In this document: piece after piece, positions 44,722-53,889 of the stretch
How the letters are laid out: every line of letters starts with the position of its first letter
How positions within the stretch are numbered: the stretch's first letter is position 1
Assembly (NCBI GenBank): GCA_017412055.1
Contig: JAFQOW010000005.1
Span: 1 to 64,000, forward strand
Length of the DNA stretch: 64,000 bases
Reading direction: 5' to 3'
Source of the DNA: Lachnospiraceae bacterium
GTDB taxonomy: Bacteria > Bacillota > Clostridia > Lachnospirales > Lachnospiraceae
The notes under the pieces: generated by a model
What the model saw: only the letters and a program-made list of their open reading frames with translations
Databases searched by the model: none
Told to the model about the DNA's origin: nothing
Program-made: the position numbers and the translations under genes

Positions 44722-45627
44722 TTATACTCTAAGGTGTTTACGCATAGTAATTACGCTACCTATAATGCCAATTCCGCCACCGATAATAAGTGCAGCAGGT
44801 AAAAGTACACTAAATACTTCTCCTGTAGATAAAAGTGTCATAACATTTTCAATACCATTAAACTGCTCTAAAATATATACTATAACCTTCTTATAAATTA
44901 TATATAAAACACCCATTGGTATAAGCGCACCTATTATTCCTATAGTTACACCTTCAACCATAAATGGCGCTCTGACAAACATATCCTTCGCACCCATAAG
45001 CTTCATAATTCCGATTTCTTCCTTACGAACTGTGATACCTATCATAATAGTATTGCTGATAAGGAATATACCTACTGCTAAAAGAATTATAATAATTGCT
45101 CCAGATATAAATCCTACAATTTTTCCAAAGTCAGTAAGGGTATCAGCTGTAGATTCAGAATAATTAACCTTTCTCACTCCATCAAGGTCATTGACGAAGT
45201 CTACAAACACATCCTGCATAGACACGTCATTTAATGTAACCTTGTAAGAATCCGAATCAGCCAATGGATTGTCATCTGCAAAGCCCTCTGCTAGCTCTGG
45301 GTCCTCAGCAAAATACTGATTCTTATAATTCTCCCAAGCCTGCTCCGGACTTATATATTCAATAGTTCCAAATTCCGCTCTGCGTTTTATCTGCTCACCG
45401 ATATCCTTTATCTGCTCATCTGTCGCTTCTTTATCGAAGAAAATCTCGATACATACATTTCCTTCTGCAGACTTTACGATGTGCTGAATATTTACAAGCA
45501 CCGCATAGAACAAGCCTATAAGGAAAATACATGCTGTGATAGTACCCACTGATGCTAATGTAAATAATTTATTTCTCTTTAAATTTATAAAACCTTGCTT
45601 AAGGCAATAAAAAAATGTTTTAATTTT
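44722..45627 (-). CDS. ftsX: FtsX, membrane subunit of the FtsEX division complex
   Basis: 301 residues from ATG 45627, overlapping the ftsE stop by 8 bp. One transmembrane segment near residues 20-40 (TLASVGTITACIFLIGLFYA), a large extracytoplasmic loop (about 45-165) containing IKDIGEQIKRRAEFGTIEYI and RKVNYSESTADTLTDF, then three more transmembrane segments with the FtsX-family signature TVRKEEIGIMKLMGA. It transmits FtsE's ATP cycle to the cell-wall hydrolase encoded next. Confidence 0.95.
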   Translation of the reverse strand, partial: KIKTFFYCLKQGFINLKRNKLFTLASVGTITACIFLIGLFYAVLVNIQHIVKSAEGNVCIEIFFDKEATDEQIKDIGEQIKRRAEFGTIEYISPEQAWENYKNQYFAEDPELAEGFADDNPLADSDSYKVTLNDVSMQDVFVDFVNDLDGVRKVNYSESTADTLTDFGKIVGFISGAIIIILLAVGIFLISNTIMIGITVRKEEIGIMKLMGAKDMFVRAPFMVEGVTIGIIGALIPMGVLYIIYKKVIVYILEQFNGIENVMTLLSTGEVFSVLLPAALIIGGGIGIIGSVITMRKHLRV

Positions 45628-46306
45628 CATTTGAATAACCACCTTTTCTTTCATCACTAACTATATGACCATCTCTGATAGTGATTACTCTTTTTTTCAT
45701 GGCATCAACTACCTCTTTGTTATGTGTTACTACGATAACTGTTGTTCCTCTCTTATTAATCTCTTCCAAAAGCTTCATAGTTTCCCATGCATTCTTAGGA
45801 TCAAGATTACCTGTAGGCTCATCAGCTAACAGTATAGGCGGGTCATTTACTAAAGCTCTTGCAATAGCAACTCTCTGCTGTTCTCCACCTGATAACTCGT
45901 GTGGATAAGACTTATACTTCTCAGCCAATCCCACCATAGAAAGCATCGCTGGAACCTTTCTTTTTCTTACTTCCTTAGGCGATTCCACAACAATCTGTGC
46001 AAACTCCACATTCTCGTATACATTTCTATCCTTTAACAATCTGAAATCCTGAAATACAACGCCTATATCTCTTCTAAGTAATGGAATATGTTTTCTCTTT
46101 ATTTTCTTTAATTCCTTGCCATTTATAACAATCTTTCCTGAAGTTGGCTCTAACTCTTTAAGCAACAGTTTTATCAATGTAGACTTTCCTGCTCCTGAAT
46201 CTCCCACTATAAATACAAATTCTCCCTCATCAATATGAATATTCATATCATTCACGGCCGGTGTTCCTGCCGCATATGCTTTACTAACATTTTGTAAATC
46301 TATCAT
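45620..46306 (-). CDS. ftsE: FtsE, ATPase of the FtsEX division complex
   Basis: 228 residues. Starts MIDLQNVSKAYAAGTPAVND; Walker A GDSGAGKST (about 34-42), Q-loop VVFQDFRLL, signature LSGGEQQRVAIARALVNDP, Walker B ILLADEPTGNLD and switch His in VVTHNKEVVD. Translationally coupled to ftsX. Follows the CdaR-type regulator by about 50 bp on the same strand. Confidence 0.96.
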   Translation of the reverse strand: MIDLQNVSKAYAAGTPAVNDMNIHIDEGEFVFIVGDSGAGKSTLIKLLLKELEPTSGKIVINGKELKKIKRKHIPLLRRDIGVVFQDFRLLKDRNVYENVEFAQIVVESPKEVRKRKVPAMLSMVGLAEKYKSYPHELSGGEQQRVAIARALVNDPPILLADEPTGNLDPKNAWETMKLLEEINKRGTTVIVVTHNKEVVDAMKKRVITIRDGHIVSDERKGGYSNEN

Positions 46307-46360
46307 ATTGTTTCCTTTCTAAGCGTAACGTAATCAGTTACCATTTTACATTAATATAGC

Positions 46361-47449
46361 CTAATAATCTACTCTTTCCATATATTTCATATACTTTACA
46401 ACCATCAATGCTATCTTAAATGTAATGGCATCCTCAAAGATTCTTAAATCAAGATTTGTCGCCTTCTGTAGCTTGTCCAGTCTATAAACAAGTGTATTTC
46501 TGTGAATATATAACTGTCTTGATGTCTCTGAAACATTAAGATTGTTCTCAAAGAACTTATTGATTGTTGATAACATTTCATCATCAAAATCATCAAGAGT
46601 TTTTCCATTAAATATCTCTCTTATAAACATCTTACAAAGTGGCAATGGAAGCTGGTATATAAGTCTTCCTATTCCTAGGTTATTATAAGCTACCACATTC
46701 TTCTCACTGTAGAAAATCTTTCCAACATCAAGAGCATGCTTAGCTTCCTTATATGACCTAGATACTTCCTTTATCTCATTTACAATTGTACCAAGTGCTA
46801 CCCTAACCTTAGACATAGCTTCCATATTCAATGTATCTAATATAGTTCTAGCAAGGCGTTCAAGGTCTTCATAATTTTCTGTCGTCTTTACCTCTTTTAC
46901 GATAATAATATTCTTTTCGTCTACTGCTGTTATAAAATCCTTTGTTCTTGTAGCAAAAAGCGTACGCAATGTCTCTAGAGCACCGTTATCCTTCTCGTGC
47001 TTTGTTTCTACTATCATAACTACTCTCTTAACATTTGCTTCAATATGAAGCTTTTTCGCTCTATTATATATATCAACAAGAAGAAGATTATCAAGAAGTA
47101 AGTTCTTGATAAAGTTATCCTTATCAAATCGCTCTTTGTAAGCTGTAAGTAGCCCCTGCATCTGGAAGGTTGTCATCTTCCCTACCATATACGCATCATT
47201 GCTTGTACCCTTTGCAAGTACTATATATTCTAACTGGTTATCCTCTGAAACCTTAAAAAATTGGCATCCTGCAACCTCCTGGTTATCTGCCGGTGAATCT
47301 AAGAAAGCAAGCACTGCATCACTATATTCTTCTGTTTCAGAAAATGTAGTTACAAGTGCTTTTCCTTCTGTATCATACACGCACAAATCAACTCTGGTAA
47401 TTCCATGAATGCCATCTATTGTATTTTGAAGAATTTGATTGGAAATCAT
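46361..47449 (-). CDS. CdaR/PucR-type transcriptional regulator
   Basis: 362 residues. N-terminal sensory region (about 1-130) with GITRVDLCVYDTEGKALV, a diverged middle domain, and the C-terminal PucR-type HTH: FFENNLNVSETSRQLYIHRN, then TLVYRLDKLQKATNLDLR. In the family these regulate sugar-diacid, allantoin or carbohydrate genes. A sugar-ABC ATPase gene lies 1.2 kb upstream, but no sugar operon is visible. Intact. Confidence 0.87.
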   Translation of the reverse strand: MISNQILQNTIDGIHGITRVDLCVYDTEGKALVTTFSETEEYSDAVLAFLDSPADNQEVAGCQFFKVSEDNQLEYIVLAKGTSNDAYMVGKMTTFQMQGLLTAYKERFDKDNFIKNLLLDNLLLVDIYNRAKKLHIEANVKRVVMIVETKHEKDNGALETLRTLFATRTKDFITAVDEKNIIIVKEVKTTENYEDLERLARTILDTLNMEAMSKVRVALGTIVNEIKEVSRSYKEAKHALDVGKIFYSEKNVVAYNNLGIGRLIYQLPLPLCKMFIREIFNGKTLDDFDDEMLSTINKFFENNLNVSETSRQLYIHRNTLVYRLDKLQKATNLDLRIFEDAITFKIALMVVKYMKYMERVDY

Positions 47450-47543
47450 CGTGCTACGCTCCTTTTCTACATAATATGCCTATCTTATTGTATAATAGCA
47501 TAAAATGGGGGTGTTGGCAAGAATGGAGTTTGTGAAGATAGCA

Positions 47544-47607
47544 ATAAAAAATCATAGATGACTTTGCACAAAATATCTTTCCCTAATTTAGCAAAATCAT
47601 CTATGAC
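47544..47607 (-). terminator. Hairpin terminator with conserved loop, copy 1
   Basis: Minus strand: arms GTCATAGATGATTTTGC and GCAAAGTCATCTATGAT (15 of 17 pairs), 23-nt loop, then a T run. It terminates the transcript of 47671-48042 before the CdaR gene. Stem and loop are shared with 49885-49940. Confidence 0.75.
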
Positions 47608-47670
47608 TGTCATTTGTACTAAACTATAGCGTTGTAAAATCACATAATTGCCTCATATAGTTTATTACTT

Positions 47671-48042
47671 TTATAAATAGCATTTTACAATACCAACCAA
47701 AAATAATATTATACCTAATGTAAATTCATATGCTGCTGTAGTATTCTCCTCAGATGTAATACACTTCCACGGTTGTTTCTTCTTAACATATATCTTATGA
47801 AATTCTCCAACCTTTCTTTTTGCACTTCCAAAACAATTTTTCTCTTTAAAAGTATATTTTTTTCCACAATATATATATACATATACTGCTTGGCTATGAC
47901 GAACAAATATTCCGCCACCATTTATACTTTCCTCATATAATTCCACGCATTCACCCATAATAGGCACATACATCATATACTTTTGACAAATCCATATTAG
48001 TAATATTACTAATACTACAGAACCTAATATCAACGGAAACAT
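47671..48042 (-). CDS. Small membrane protein (DUF3592-like)
   Basis: 123 residues with an N-terminal transmembrane segment (LILGSVVLVILLIWICQKYM), an extracellular beta-rich middle (CVELYEESINGGGIFVRHSQ, AVYVYIYCGKKYTFKEK) and a second transmembrane segment near the end (LGIILFLVGIVKCYL). The layout resembles DUF3592 proteins. No function known. It has a strong ribosome site (AAGGAGG) overlapping the end of the 50-codon frame just upstream. Confidence 0.6.
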   Translation of the reverse strand: MFPLILGSVVLVILLIWICQKYMMYVPIMGECVELYEESINGGGIFVRHSQAVYVYIYCGKKYTFKEKNCFGSAKRKVGEFHKIYVKKKQPWKCITSEENTTAAYEFTLGIILFLVGIVKCYL

Positions 48043-48056
48043 AATTATTTTCCTCC

Positions 48057-48209
48057 TTATGTCTCTAAGAAATCTGGGTGTATAGTACCTCCCAACAATA
48101 TAGTTATAGCTTTTGCATATAAAATCAACTCATCTGCAGCAGATTCAATTTCATCCATATCAAAATCAGCACTAAGCCATCCGTCTTCTCTCATCCATTC
48201 CACATACAT
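48057..48209 (-). CDS. 50-codon frame, probable gene remnant or small protein
   Basis: MYVEWMREDGWLSADFDMDE through LYAKAITILLGGTIHPDF. It looks coding (acidic, helical) but has a weak start and an in-frame stop two codons before its ATG, so it may be the 3' end of a lost gene. Its stop is followed at once by the ribosome site of the next gene. Confidence 0.45.
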   Translation of the reverse strand: MYVEWMREDGWLSADFDMDEIESAADELILYAKAITILLGGTIHPDFLET

Positions 48210-48535
48210 TTCTCATATCCATTTCAAAGTATACAAAAAAAGCCACAACAAAAAATTTGCTGCAGCCGAACCATCATATTCTTATAACTCCCCCGCTATA
48301 ATCCTTTAGACTTCATGCTTTGCGACCTTATGTTTCCACAAGTTAGCCCTCACGGTTATTTAGTATAACATAACTCTTCAAAAAATACTAGTATGAATTT
48401 ATAATTACTTACGTTACGTTAACAAATCATTTTATAACTATATGTTTCTTTTACACTTATTTAATCATACACCGTAGACAACACTCAAAGTACTTTTACT
48501 CAGAGTTACCTGAATTCAATACGCTTCGCTCACAC
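48210..48535. other. Non-coding gap
   Basis: AT-rich sequence without a gene, RNA or repeat I can identify. Confidence 0.4.
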
Positions 48536-48591
48536 GTGTAGCTTGATACCTTTGGTATCAAGCTACACGCGAGCATTCGCCGAATGCTCGC
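48536..48591. repeat. Two adjacent perfect palindromes
   Basis: GTGTAGCTTGATACC-TTT-GGTATCAAGCTACAC (48536-48568, 15-bp arms) is followed directly by GCGAGCATTCG-C-CGAATGCTCGC (48569-48591, 11-bp arms). They precede the terminator-like hairpin at 48596. Confidence 0.8.
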
Positions 48592-48595
48592 TCAT

Positions 48596-48658
48596 AAAAA
48601 GAAAAACGAAGCCCATTCGGCATATAAATATGCCTCCTGGTCTTCGCTTTCTTTTTAT
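48596..48658 (-). terminator. Terminator of the sugar-ABC ATPase gene
   Basis: Minus strand: AAAAAGAAAGCGAAG pairs with CTTCGTTTTTCTTTTT around an inner GGCATAT...ATATGCC hairpin, ending in a T-rich run. Confidence 0.7.
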
Positions 48659-48689
48659 ATGTGTGAGCGCTTGGCTCATTTATTTCGCG

Positions 48690-49802
48690 CTAGTTACAAA
48701 TAACCTGCTCTGTTTCCTTATCGAAGATATGGAGCTTATTAAGGTCGAATGCAAACTTAACTACATCGCCAACCTTAGCTGTTGTACGTGGGTTAACTCT
48801 TGCTGTACAAGAAACTCTAGCTAAATCGAAGTATAAGTAAACTTCTGCACCAAGTAACTCGTAAATTCTGATTGTAGCTTCTACTGCGCTATCGCCTGCG
48901 TTGTTAACCATAATCTCATCATCATGAATATCTTCTGGTCTGATACCCATAACAACTGTCTTACCAACATAACCACCGTTAACTAATGCCTTAGCCTTAG
49001 CCTCTGGAACCTTAATCATCATATCACCAAATGATAACTTAATGTCTGAACCCTGCTCAACTACTACAGCGTCGATGAAGTTCATAGCTGGAGAACCCAT
49101 GAAACCTGCAACGAAGAGGTTTGTTGGGTAGTTGTATAAGTTGATTGGTGAATCACACTGCTGGATAACACCATCCTTCATAACTACGATTCTTGTACCA
49201 AGTGTCATAGCCTCTGTCTGGTCATGTGTAACGTAGATGATTGTTGTCTCAAGTCTCTGATGTAACTTAGAAATCTCAACACGCATCTGTACTCTTAACT
49301 TAGCATCAAGGTTTGATAAAGGCTCATCCATAAGGAATACCTTAGGATTACGAACGATAGCACGTCCCATAGCAACTCTCTGTCTCTGACCACCTGATAA
49401 AGCCTTTGGCTTTCTATCAAGTAAGTGCTCAAGGTCAAGAATTCTTGCTGCCTCATGTACTAACTTGTCAATCTGCTCCTTTGGAGTCTTTCTTAACTTA
49501 AGACCAAATGCCATATTCTCGTATACTGTCATATGTGGGTAAAGAGCGTAGTTCTGGAATACCATGGCGATATCTCTGTCCTTTGGCTCTACATCGTTAA
49601 CTAATCTGTCACCGATGTATAACTCACCTGAGCTAATGTCTTCAAGACCAGCGATCATACGAAGTGTTGTAGACTTACCACAACCTGAAGGTCCTACGAA
49701 AATAACGAATTCCTTATCTTCAATCTCAAGATTGAAATCCTTAACAGCTGCGAAACCGTTTGGATATACTTTACAAATGTTTCTCAATGATAAACTAGCC
49801 AT
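48690..49802 (-). CDS. Sugar ABC transporter ATPase (MsmK/MsmX/UgpC type)
   Basis: 370 residues. ABC domain with Walker A FVGPSGCGKSTTLRMIAGLE, Q-loop MVFQNYALYPHMTVYENMAF, signature LSGGQRQRVAMGRAIVRNPK, Walker B VFLMDEPLSNLDAKLR and switch His; a C-terminal TOBE/MOD domain (about 240-370). This type energises several carbohydrate importers whose membrane parts are encoded elsewhere, which fits its isolation here. AT-rich upstream region with a terminator-like repeat. Confidence 0.94.
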   Translation of the reverse strand: MASLSLRNICKVYPNGFAAVKDFNLEIEDKEFVIFVGPSGCGKSTTLRMIAGLEDISSGELYIGDRLVNDVEPKDRDIAMVFQNYALYPHMTVYENMAFGLKLRKTPKEQIDKLVHEAARILDLEHLLDRKPKALSGGQRQRVAMGRAIVRNPKVFLMDEPLSNLDAKLRVQMRVEISKLHQRLETTIIYVTHDQTEAMTLGTRIVVMKDGVIQQCDSPINLYNYPTNLFVAGFMGSPAMNFIDAVVVEQGSDIKLSFGDMMIKVPEAKAKALVNGGYVGKTVVMGIRPEDIHDDEIMVNNAGDSAVEATIRIYELLGAEVYLYFDLARVSCTARVNPRTTAKVGDVVKFAFDLNKLHIFDKETEQVICN

Positions 49803-49874
49803 TGTCTAATTTCCTCCGAATCAATAATATTTTTCACTCGCACACTAAGCGATATATGTATTCTATCCTATTAC

Positions 49875-49940
49875 ATAAAAAAAAGCCATATGACATTTAC
49901 ACAAAATACTATTTTCTAATTTGGTAAAATCGTCTATGAC
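49875..49940 (-). terminator. Hairpin terminator with conserved loop, copy 2
   Basis: Minus strand: GTCATAGACGATTTTAC, a 23-nt loop, GTAAATGTCATATGGC, then nine T residues. The loop (49901-49923) agrees with that of copy 1 at 17 of 23 positions, while the stems differ. It terminates transcription from the gene at 50014. Confidence 0.7.
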
Positions 49941-50013
49941 TTATTTTTTTACAACATTTTGTACAAATTATACATTAGCTTTTTGTACACTTTTTCCATT
50001 ACTGGAATATCTA

Positions 50014-50478
50014 CTACTTTGCAGTATAAGCCCCCTTAACATACACCACCAAGTCTGACACAGCTACAATTCCAGCTGACTTATCCGGGCACATATAAAC
50101 ACAGAACTTGCCAAGTGTCATTCCATCATCATATGCTTCTCCCATAGTAATGTTTACTAATTTCTCGTTCTTTGCATAGGCATTTGCACTGCCTGAGTAC
50201 AACATTATCTCTGTTCCTTCGGCACCTACAAGCGTGCTTCCTTTTTTTAGAACCACTTTCGAATAGCCACTGGCCTTTGAATCACCAGAAAGCCCTAAGC
50301 TACTGATATACGATTCAAGATACGACTTTGTTATAAGAGGATCATTAACAGAACCTGGTTTCGCTTCTCCTGCTGCACCTACCATCACACCTGCCTTAAA
50401 TACACCTAAGGAACCTATAATAGCTATAACTAGCACTATAGCTATCTTTTTTATTTTTGGCATACTATTCTTTTCCAC
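50014..50478 (-). CDS. Exported protein of unknown function
   Basis: 154 residues (a second ATG six codons in is possible). An N-terminal signal or anchor (KIAIVLVIAIIGSLGVFKAG) is followed by GSVNDPLITKSYLESYISSL, a motif I know from a group of clostridial secreted proteins, then KVVLKKGSTLVGAEGTEIML and a small-residue-rich strand domain ending VVYVKGAYTAK. Function unknown; likely cell surface. Confidence 0.65.
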   Translation of the reverse strand: MEKNSMPKIKKIAIVLVIAIIGSLGVFKAGVMVGAAGEAKPGSVNDPLITKSYLESYISSLGLSGDSKASGYSKVVLKKGSTLVGAEGTEIMLYSGSANAYAKNEKLVNITMGEAYDDGMTLGKFCVYMCPDKSAGIVAVSDLVVYVKGAYTAK

Positions 50479-50522
50479 TTTAGTTTCCCTTTTCCTTTCG
50501 GACCAACTATTTTCTGTCTCTA

Positions 50523-50699
50523 CTATACTGACACATCAACATTTCCACCAATATGTGGATTAACTGATGACTCAAGTATCTTCTGCATCCCCTCACCCAT
50601 AGTCTCCATTTGGTCAAGAGATTTACTTAACATAGCTACACCTATATCTGACTGAAGATTAGCCGCGCTCATCGCTGTTGATACTGATGCAATATCCAT
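50523..50699 (-). CDS. YjfB-family putative motility protein
   Basis: 58 residues, too short for standard ORF thresholds. Starts MDIASVSTAMSAANLQSDIG after an AAGGAGGG ribosome site and ends ILESSVNPHIGGNVDVSV, the conserved frame of YjfB-type motility peptides. These accompany flagellated Firmicutes; the molecular role is not established. Lies between the exported protein and a CPBP protease, on the same strand. Confidence 0.85.
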   Translation of the reverse strand: MDIASVSTAMSAANLQSDIGVAMLSKSLDQMETMGEGMQKILESSVNPHIGGNVDVSV

Positions 50700-50718
50700 A
50701 TCTTTTCCCTCCTTTTCA

Positions 50719-51645
50719 CTACATATTTGATATTTCGAACAATATCATATGAAGCAGGCAGATGCCTACGCCCAATAACAAATATCCATCAAAAAACTTT
50801 CCTTCAGCTTCTACGAATTGATTTCTATGAGGCTTCATAAAAATACGTTTTACATTCTCAAAGCCACGGTTTTTATTACATATGCATTTAAAAACAAAAT
50901 ATCCAAGAGCCAAACCTGCCATAGCTATAACTGCCATCACAGCGTAGGCTACCACATAATCTGCAAGCTCTATCTTAACTTCTGTAGCCACAGGAGCCTT
51001 TGAAGTATCTGCTGACATATGTGTTATAAACACACTAGTTCCGTTAATTATAAAGTGTGACATTATGGACGGAAGAAGACTTCCTGTAGCATAAGCCATA
51101 AGTCCAAATATCACTCCGATAACAAATGCATAAGTAAACTGGTTAATATTCATATGAATAAATCCAAATAGTGCGGCGCTTAAAATAATCGCCATCAACG
51201 GATTTCTTCGCTTATATCCATTAAATATCAATCCTCTAAATATAAATTCCTCAACTACCGCTGGAAGTAAAGCAATCACTATAAGATTCACCCACAAAGG
51301 ATTCTCATTAACCAAGCTATTTAATACTCCATCTACACTATTTTCCACAAATAATGATGACAGGGAATTGATAAACATTACAAGTGGCATAATTAAAAAT
51401 GTAAGTACTACTGTAAGAATGGTAGTTAACGGAGATACAACTCCCATATTGACTCCATCTACAGTCTTTGGTCTAAGGACAACCACATAAACCAACGCTG
51501 GAATAAGAAGTATTATCTCTGGAACAACAAGAGACATATTAAACGACCACTTATCCTGAGGAATAAACGGCAGACTATACATCAAAATAATGTATACCAA
51601 CACTGTGGCTGCAAATAATACATTTGTTTTTGTTACATTCTTCAT
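50719..51645 (-). CDS. CPBP-family intramembrane metalloprotease
   Basis: 308 residues with about eight transmembrane segments. The active-site motifs of the Abi/CPBP family are present: PAVVEEFIFRGLIFNGYKRR (EExxxR) and LFGFIHMNINQF (FxxxH). In bacteria these enzymes process lipid-modified or prenylated substrates or act in bacteriocin immunity; the substrate is unknown here. The C-terminal 60 residues are extra hydrophilic sequence followed by a last hydrophobic segment. Confidence 0.87.
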   Translation of the reverse strand: MKNVTKTNVLFAATVLVYIILMYSLPFIPQDKWSFNMSLVVPEIILLIPALVYVVVLRPKTVDGVNMGVVSPLTTILTVVLTFLIMPLVMFINSLSSLFVENSVDGVLNSLVNENPLWVNLIVIALLPAVVEEFIFRGLIFNGYKRRNPLMAIILSAALFGFIHMNINQFTYAFVIGVIFGLMAYATGSLLPSIMSHFIINGTSVFITHMSADTSKAPVATEVKIELADYVVAYAVMAVIAMAGLALGYFVFKCICNKNRGFENVKRIFMKPHRNQFVEAEGKFFDGYLLLGVGICLLHMILFEISNM

Positions 51646-51657
51646 TCTATTTTCCCA

Positions 51658-52035
51658 CTAAGCCTTTAATCCTATAGCTTCTATCTCAATAAGTACATCT
51701 TTTGGAAGTCTGGCAACCTCTACGCATGAGCGCGCTGGGCAATTCTCTACGAAGAACTCAGAGTAAATTCCATTAATTGTTGCAAAATCATCCATATTCT
51801 TAATAAATACAGTTGTCTTAATTACATCCTCTGTCTTTACGCCTGCTTCATTAAGAAGTGCTACAAGATTTCCAATAGCCTGCTTAGCCTGTGCTTCGAT
51901 TCCCTCTGGAATCTCGCCTGTAGCTGGAACAACTGGAATAACTCCTGATGTAAATACCATATTTCCTACCTCGATTGCCTGTGAATATGGTCCAATTGCT
52001 GCTGGTGCCTTGTCTGTACTAATAATCTTTTTCAT
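51658..52035 (-). CDS. ridA: RidA, reactive imine deaminase
   Basis: 125 residues from ATG 52035 (GGAGGAAAG upstream). Family signatures STDKAPAAIGPYSQAIEVGN at the N-terminus and CPARSCVEVARLPKDVLIEI, with the active-site Arg, near the C-terminus. RidA hydrolyses reactive enamines/imines formed by PLP enzymes such as threonine dehydratase. Upstream in the leader is a perfect hairpin (52061-52085). Intact. Confidence 0.95.
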   Translation of the reverse strand: MKKIISTDKAPAAIGPYSQAIEVGNMVFTSGVIPVVPATGEIPEGIEAQAKQAIGNLVALLNEAGVKTEDVIKTTVFIKNMDDFATINGIYSEFFVENCPARSCVEVARLPKDVLIEIEAIGLKA

Positions 52036-52060
52036 TTTTCTTTCCTCCATTTTATTATTT

Positions 52061-52085
52061 GACAAAATTTCTATGAAATTTTGTC
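52061..52085. promoter_or_regulatory. Perfect hairpin in the ridA leader
   Basis: GACAAAATTTC-TAT-GAAATTTTGTC, 11-bp arms, ending about 12 bp before the ribosome site of ridA. No T run follows, so it is not a terminator for the minus strand. Confidence 0.6.
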
Positions 52086-52130
52086 TATGGCCTTTATTCA
52101 TTTCTTCTATATCTACTCATTCTAGCAAAA

Positions 52131-52973
52131 TTACTTCGTAATTTTGGCCACTATAGACTTATCGCCTATTTCGATTTTTCTTTCCTTGTAGAGCTTTCCT
52201 ACGGCTCTCTTAAATGCCGCTTTGCTCATACCAAATTCTCTATCTATAACCTCTGGTGTAGCCTTATCATTAAATGGTAATACACCGTCGAACTCCGCTA
52301 TAACTCGAAGAATTTTCTCAGCGTCATCCTCCATCTTTATATACGACTTCTTGCCAGGGCATAAATCAAGCTTTCCATCTGGGCGAATAGCTGTAATACG
52401 AGCCTCCACCACATCTCCTATAGATATCTTACCATGTAAATCCTTCTTCGGAATAAGCCCCTGATACTTATCGTCAACTGCTACAAAAGCTCCAAACCTG
52501 TCACTTATTTCATAAACAGTTCCTGTTACCTCTTGGTTTTTCTCATATCCCTCACCCACTGGAAGATACTTATACACATTCATAGTCGCTGCCAGTCTGT
52601 TGCTCTTATCAATATATAGCGCTACCATATAAGATTCACCAGGTTTCACTCTTGTAGTCTGCTCTTTAAATGATAAAAACAAATCCTTCTCAAGTCCCCA
52701 GTCAAGAAATGCTCCAATAGACGTTACATCATTGACCTTAAGCTTTGCTGTCTGACCTAGTGTAATAAATGGCATATTAGTTGTAGATATAAGTCTGTCA
52801 TTGGAATCTCTGTAAATAAATACTTCCAATTCTGTTCCTATGTCAGCACTATCTGGCACCTGCTTTATAGGTAACAATACTCTCTCTTCACTCTTTTTAT
52901 CCTCACTTAGATATGCACCAAAATCCGTAAATTTAACTATGGTAAGTGTCTGCACTTTTCCTAATTCTATCAT
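52131..52973 (-). CDS. cvfB: CvfB-like S1 RNA-binding protein
   Basis: 280 residues. Three S1-type beta-barrels in tandem (QTLTIVKFTDFGAYLS; LKVNDVTSIGAFLDWGLEKD; GTVYEISDRFGAFVAVDDKY) and a C-terminal winged helix (TPEVIDREFGMSKAAFKRAV). This is the CvfB domain order; CvfB binds RNA and affects virulence-factor and metabolic gene expression in staphylococci. Intact, followed by ridA 95 bp later. Confidence 0.88.
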   Translation of the reverse strand: MIELGKVQTLTIVKFTDFGAYLSEDKKSEERVLLPIKQVPDSADIGTELEVFIYRDSNDRLISTTNMPFITLGQTAKLKVNDVTSIGAFLDWGLEKDLFLSFKEQTTRVKPGESYMVALYIDKSNRLAATMNVYKYLPVGEGYEKNQEVTGTVYEISDRFGAFVAVDDKYQGLIPKKDLHGKISIGDVVEARITAIRPDGKLDLCPGKKSYIKMEDDAEKILRVIAEFDGVLPFNDKATPEVIDREFGMSKAAFKRAVGKLYKERKIEIGDKSIVAKITK

Positions 52974-53088
52974 GTCTATCCGTCCTCTCGCTTATTTTCT
53001 AGCTACAAATATATCATTTATTTTTATAAAAAATGTACTCCATTTATATTTTCTTAAATGGCTATATTCAACTTAAATATAGCACATT

Positions 53089-53820
53089 CTATGTATAAAT
53101 GTCAAACTCCACCACTGCGTATGGCTTACTATTTTCATCATTTAAAGACACACATATAATGCCATTTCCAGACTCGTCTGTTCCATCATAAACAGTAGGA
53201 TAAAATACATCCTCTATTCTTGCCTGCTTTTTGTACTCAGCTCTTATCCTTTTCACCTTTCCATTGTCTTTAATATATTCTCCTGCACACTCTATATATC
53301 GACCATTATTCACATGCTTATTAGTATCTATATATGCCTTCTTGATCTTCACAGGCTTCTCCACTACCCCAAATACACCTTCTGGAAGTTTTATTTTTCT
53401 ATCCAAATAATCCATATCGAGCTTTTCTTCCAATGTATAAAACTTAGTATATTCCTCGGTAAGCTTCACAGGTCTTCCCGTTACAATATCCGCAAATACC
53501 CACAATGTATTAGCTTCGACCACATTATTGCCATCCTTATCCTGGATAATAAAATTTCGCAATCCAAATGCGCCAAAAAACTCGTAAGGCCACGTCCCTA
53601 CCGTTATTTCTTCCCCTAACTTAAGCTCTCCTTTAACCTCTATCTGCCATGCATTGAGAATCCACGCCTTATTCTCCATTTTATAAAATGCTACACTAGC
53701 CCCCAATGACTCTGAATGAAATGTTGTACAATCCTGCAATAAATTTACTATCGCTTCCGGTCTAATGCTTCCATCTGAATTTAATTCACTGTATCTTATT
53801 TTTGTTTTAAATGTAAACAT
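53089..53820 (-). CDS. Acyl-ACP thioesterase
   Basis: 243 residues with a double hot-dog fold layout: N-terminal half with IRPEAIVNLLQDCTTFHSES and EITVGTWPYEFFGAFGLRNF, C-terminal half with KIKKAYIDTNKHVNNGRYIE (the catalytic D-x-N-x-H-V-N-N motif). Such enzymes release fatty acids from acyl carrier protein. Typical length (about 240 residues). No fatty-acid genes adjacent. Confidence 0.92.
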   Translation of the reverse strand: MFTFKTKIRYSELNSDGSIRPEAIVNLLQDCTTFHSESLGASVAFYKMENKAWILNAWQIEVKGELKLGEEITVGTWPYEFFGAFGLRNFIIQDKDGNNVVEANTLWVFADIVTGRPVKLTEEYTKFYTLEEKLDMDYLDRKIKLPEGVFGVVEKPVKIKKAYIDTNKHVNNGRYIECAGEYIKDNGKVKRIRAEYKKQARIEDVFYPTVYDGTDESGNGIICVSLNDENSKPYAVVEFDIYT

Positions 53821-53889
53821 ATGTCCCTCCTGATTTTTCGTTTTGTATCTTAGATAATTAAATCCATTAAATTAATAACTATACATCGC

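Noticed and set aside
48536..48591. Transposon terminal repeats
   Set aside because: The palindromes are adjacent to each other, with no transposase or target-site duplication, and are better explained as hairpins after the ABC ATPase gene.
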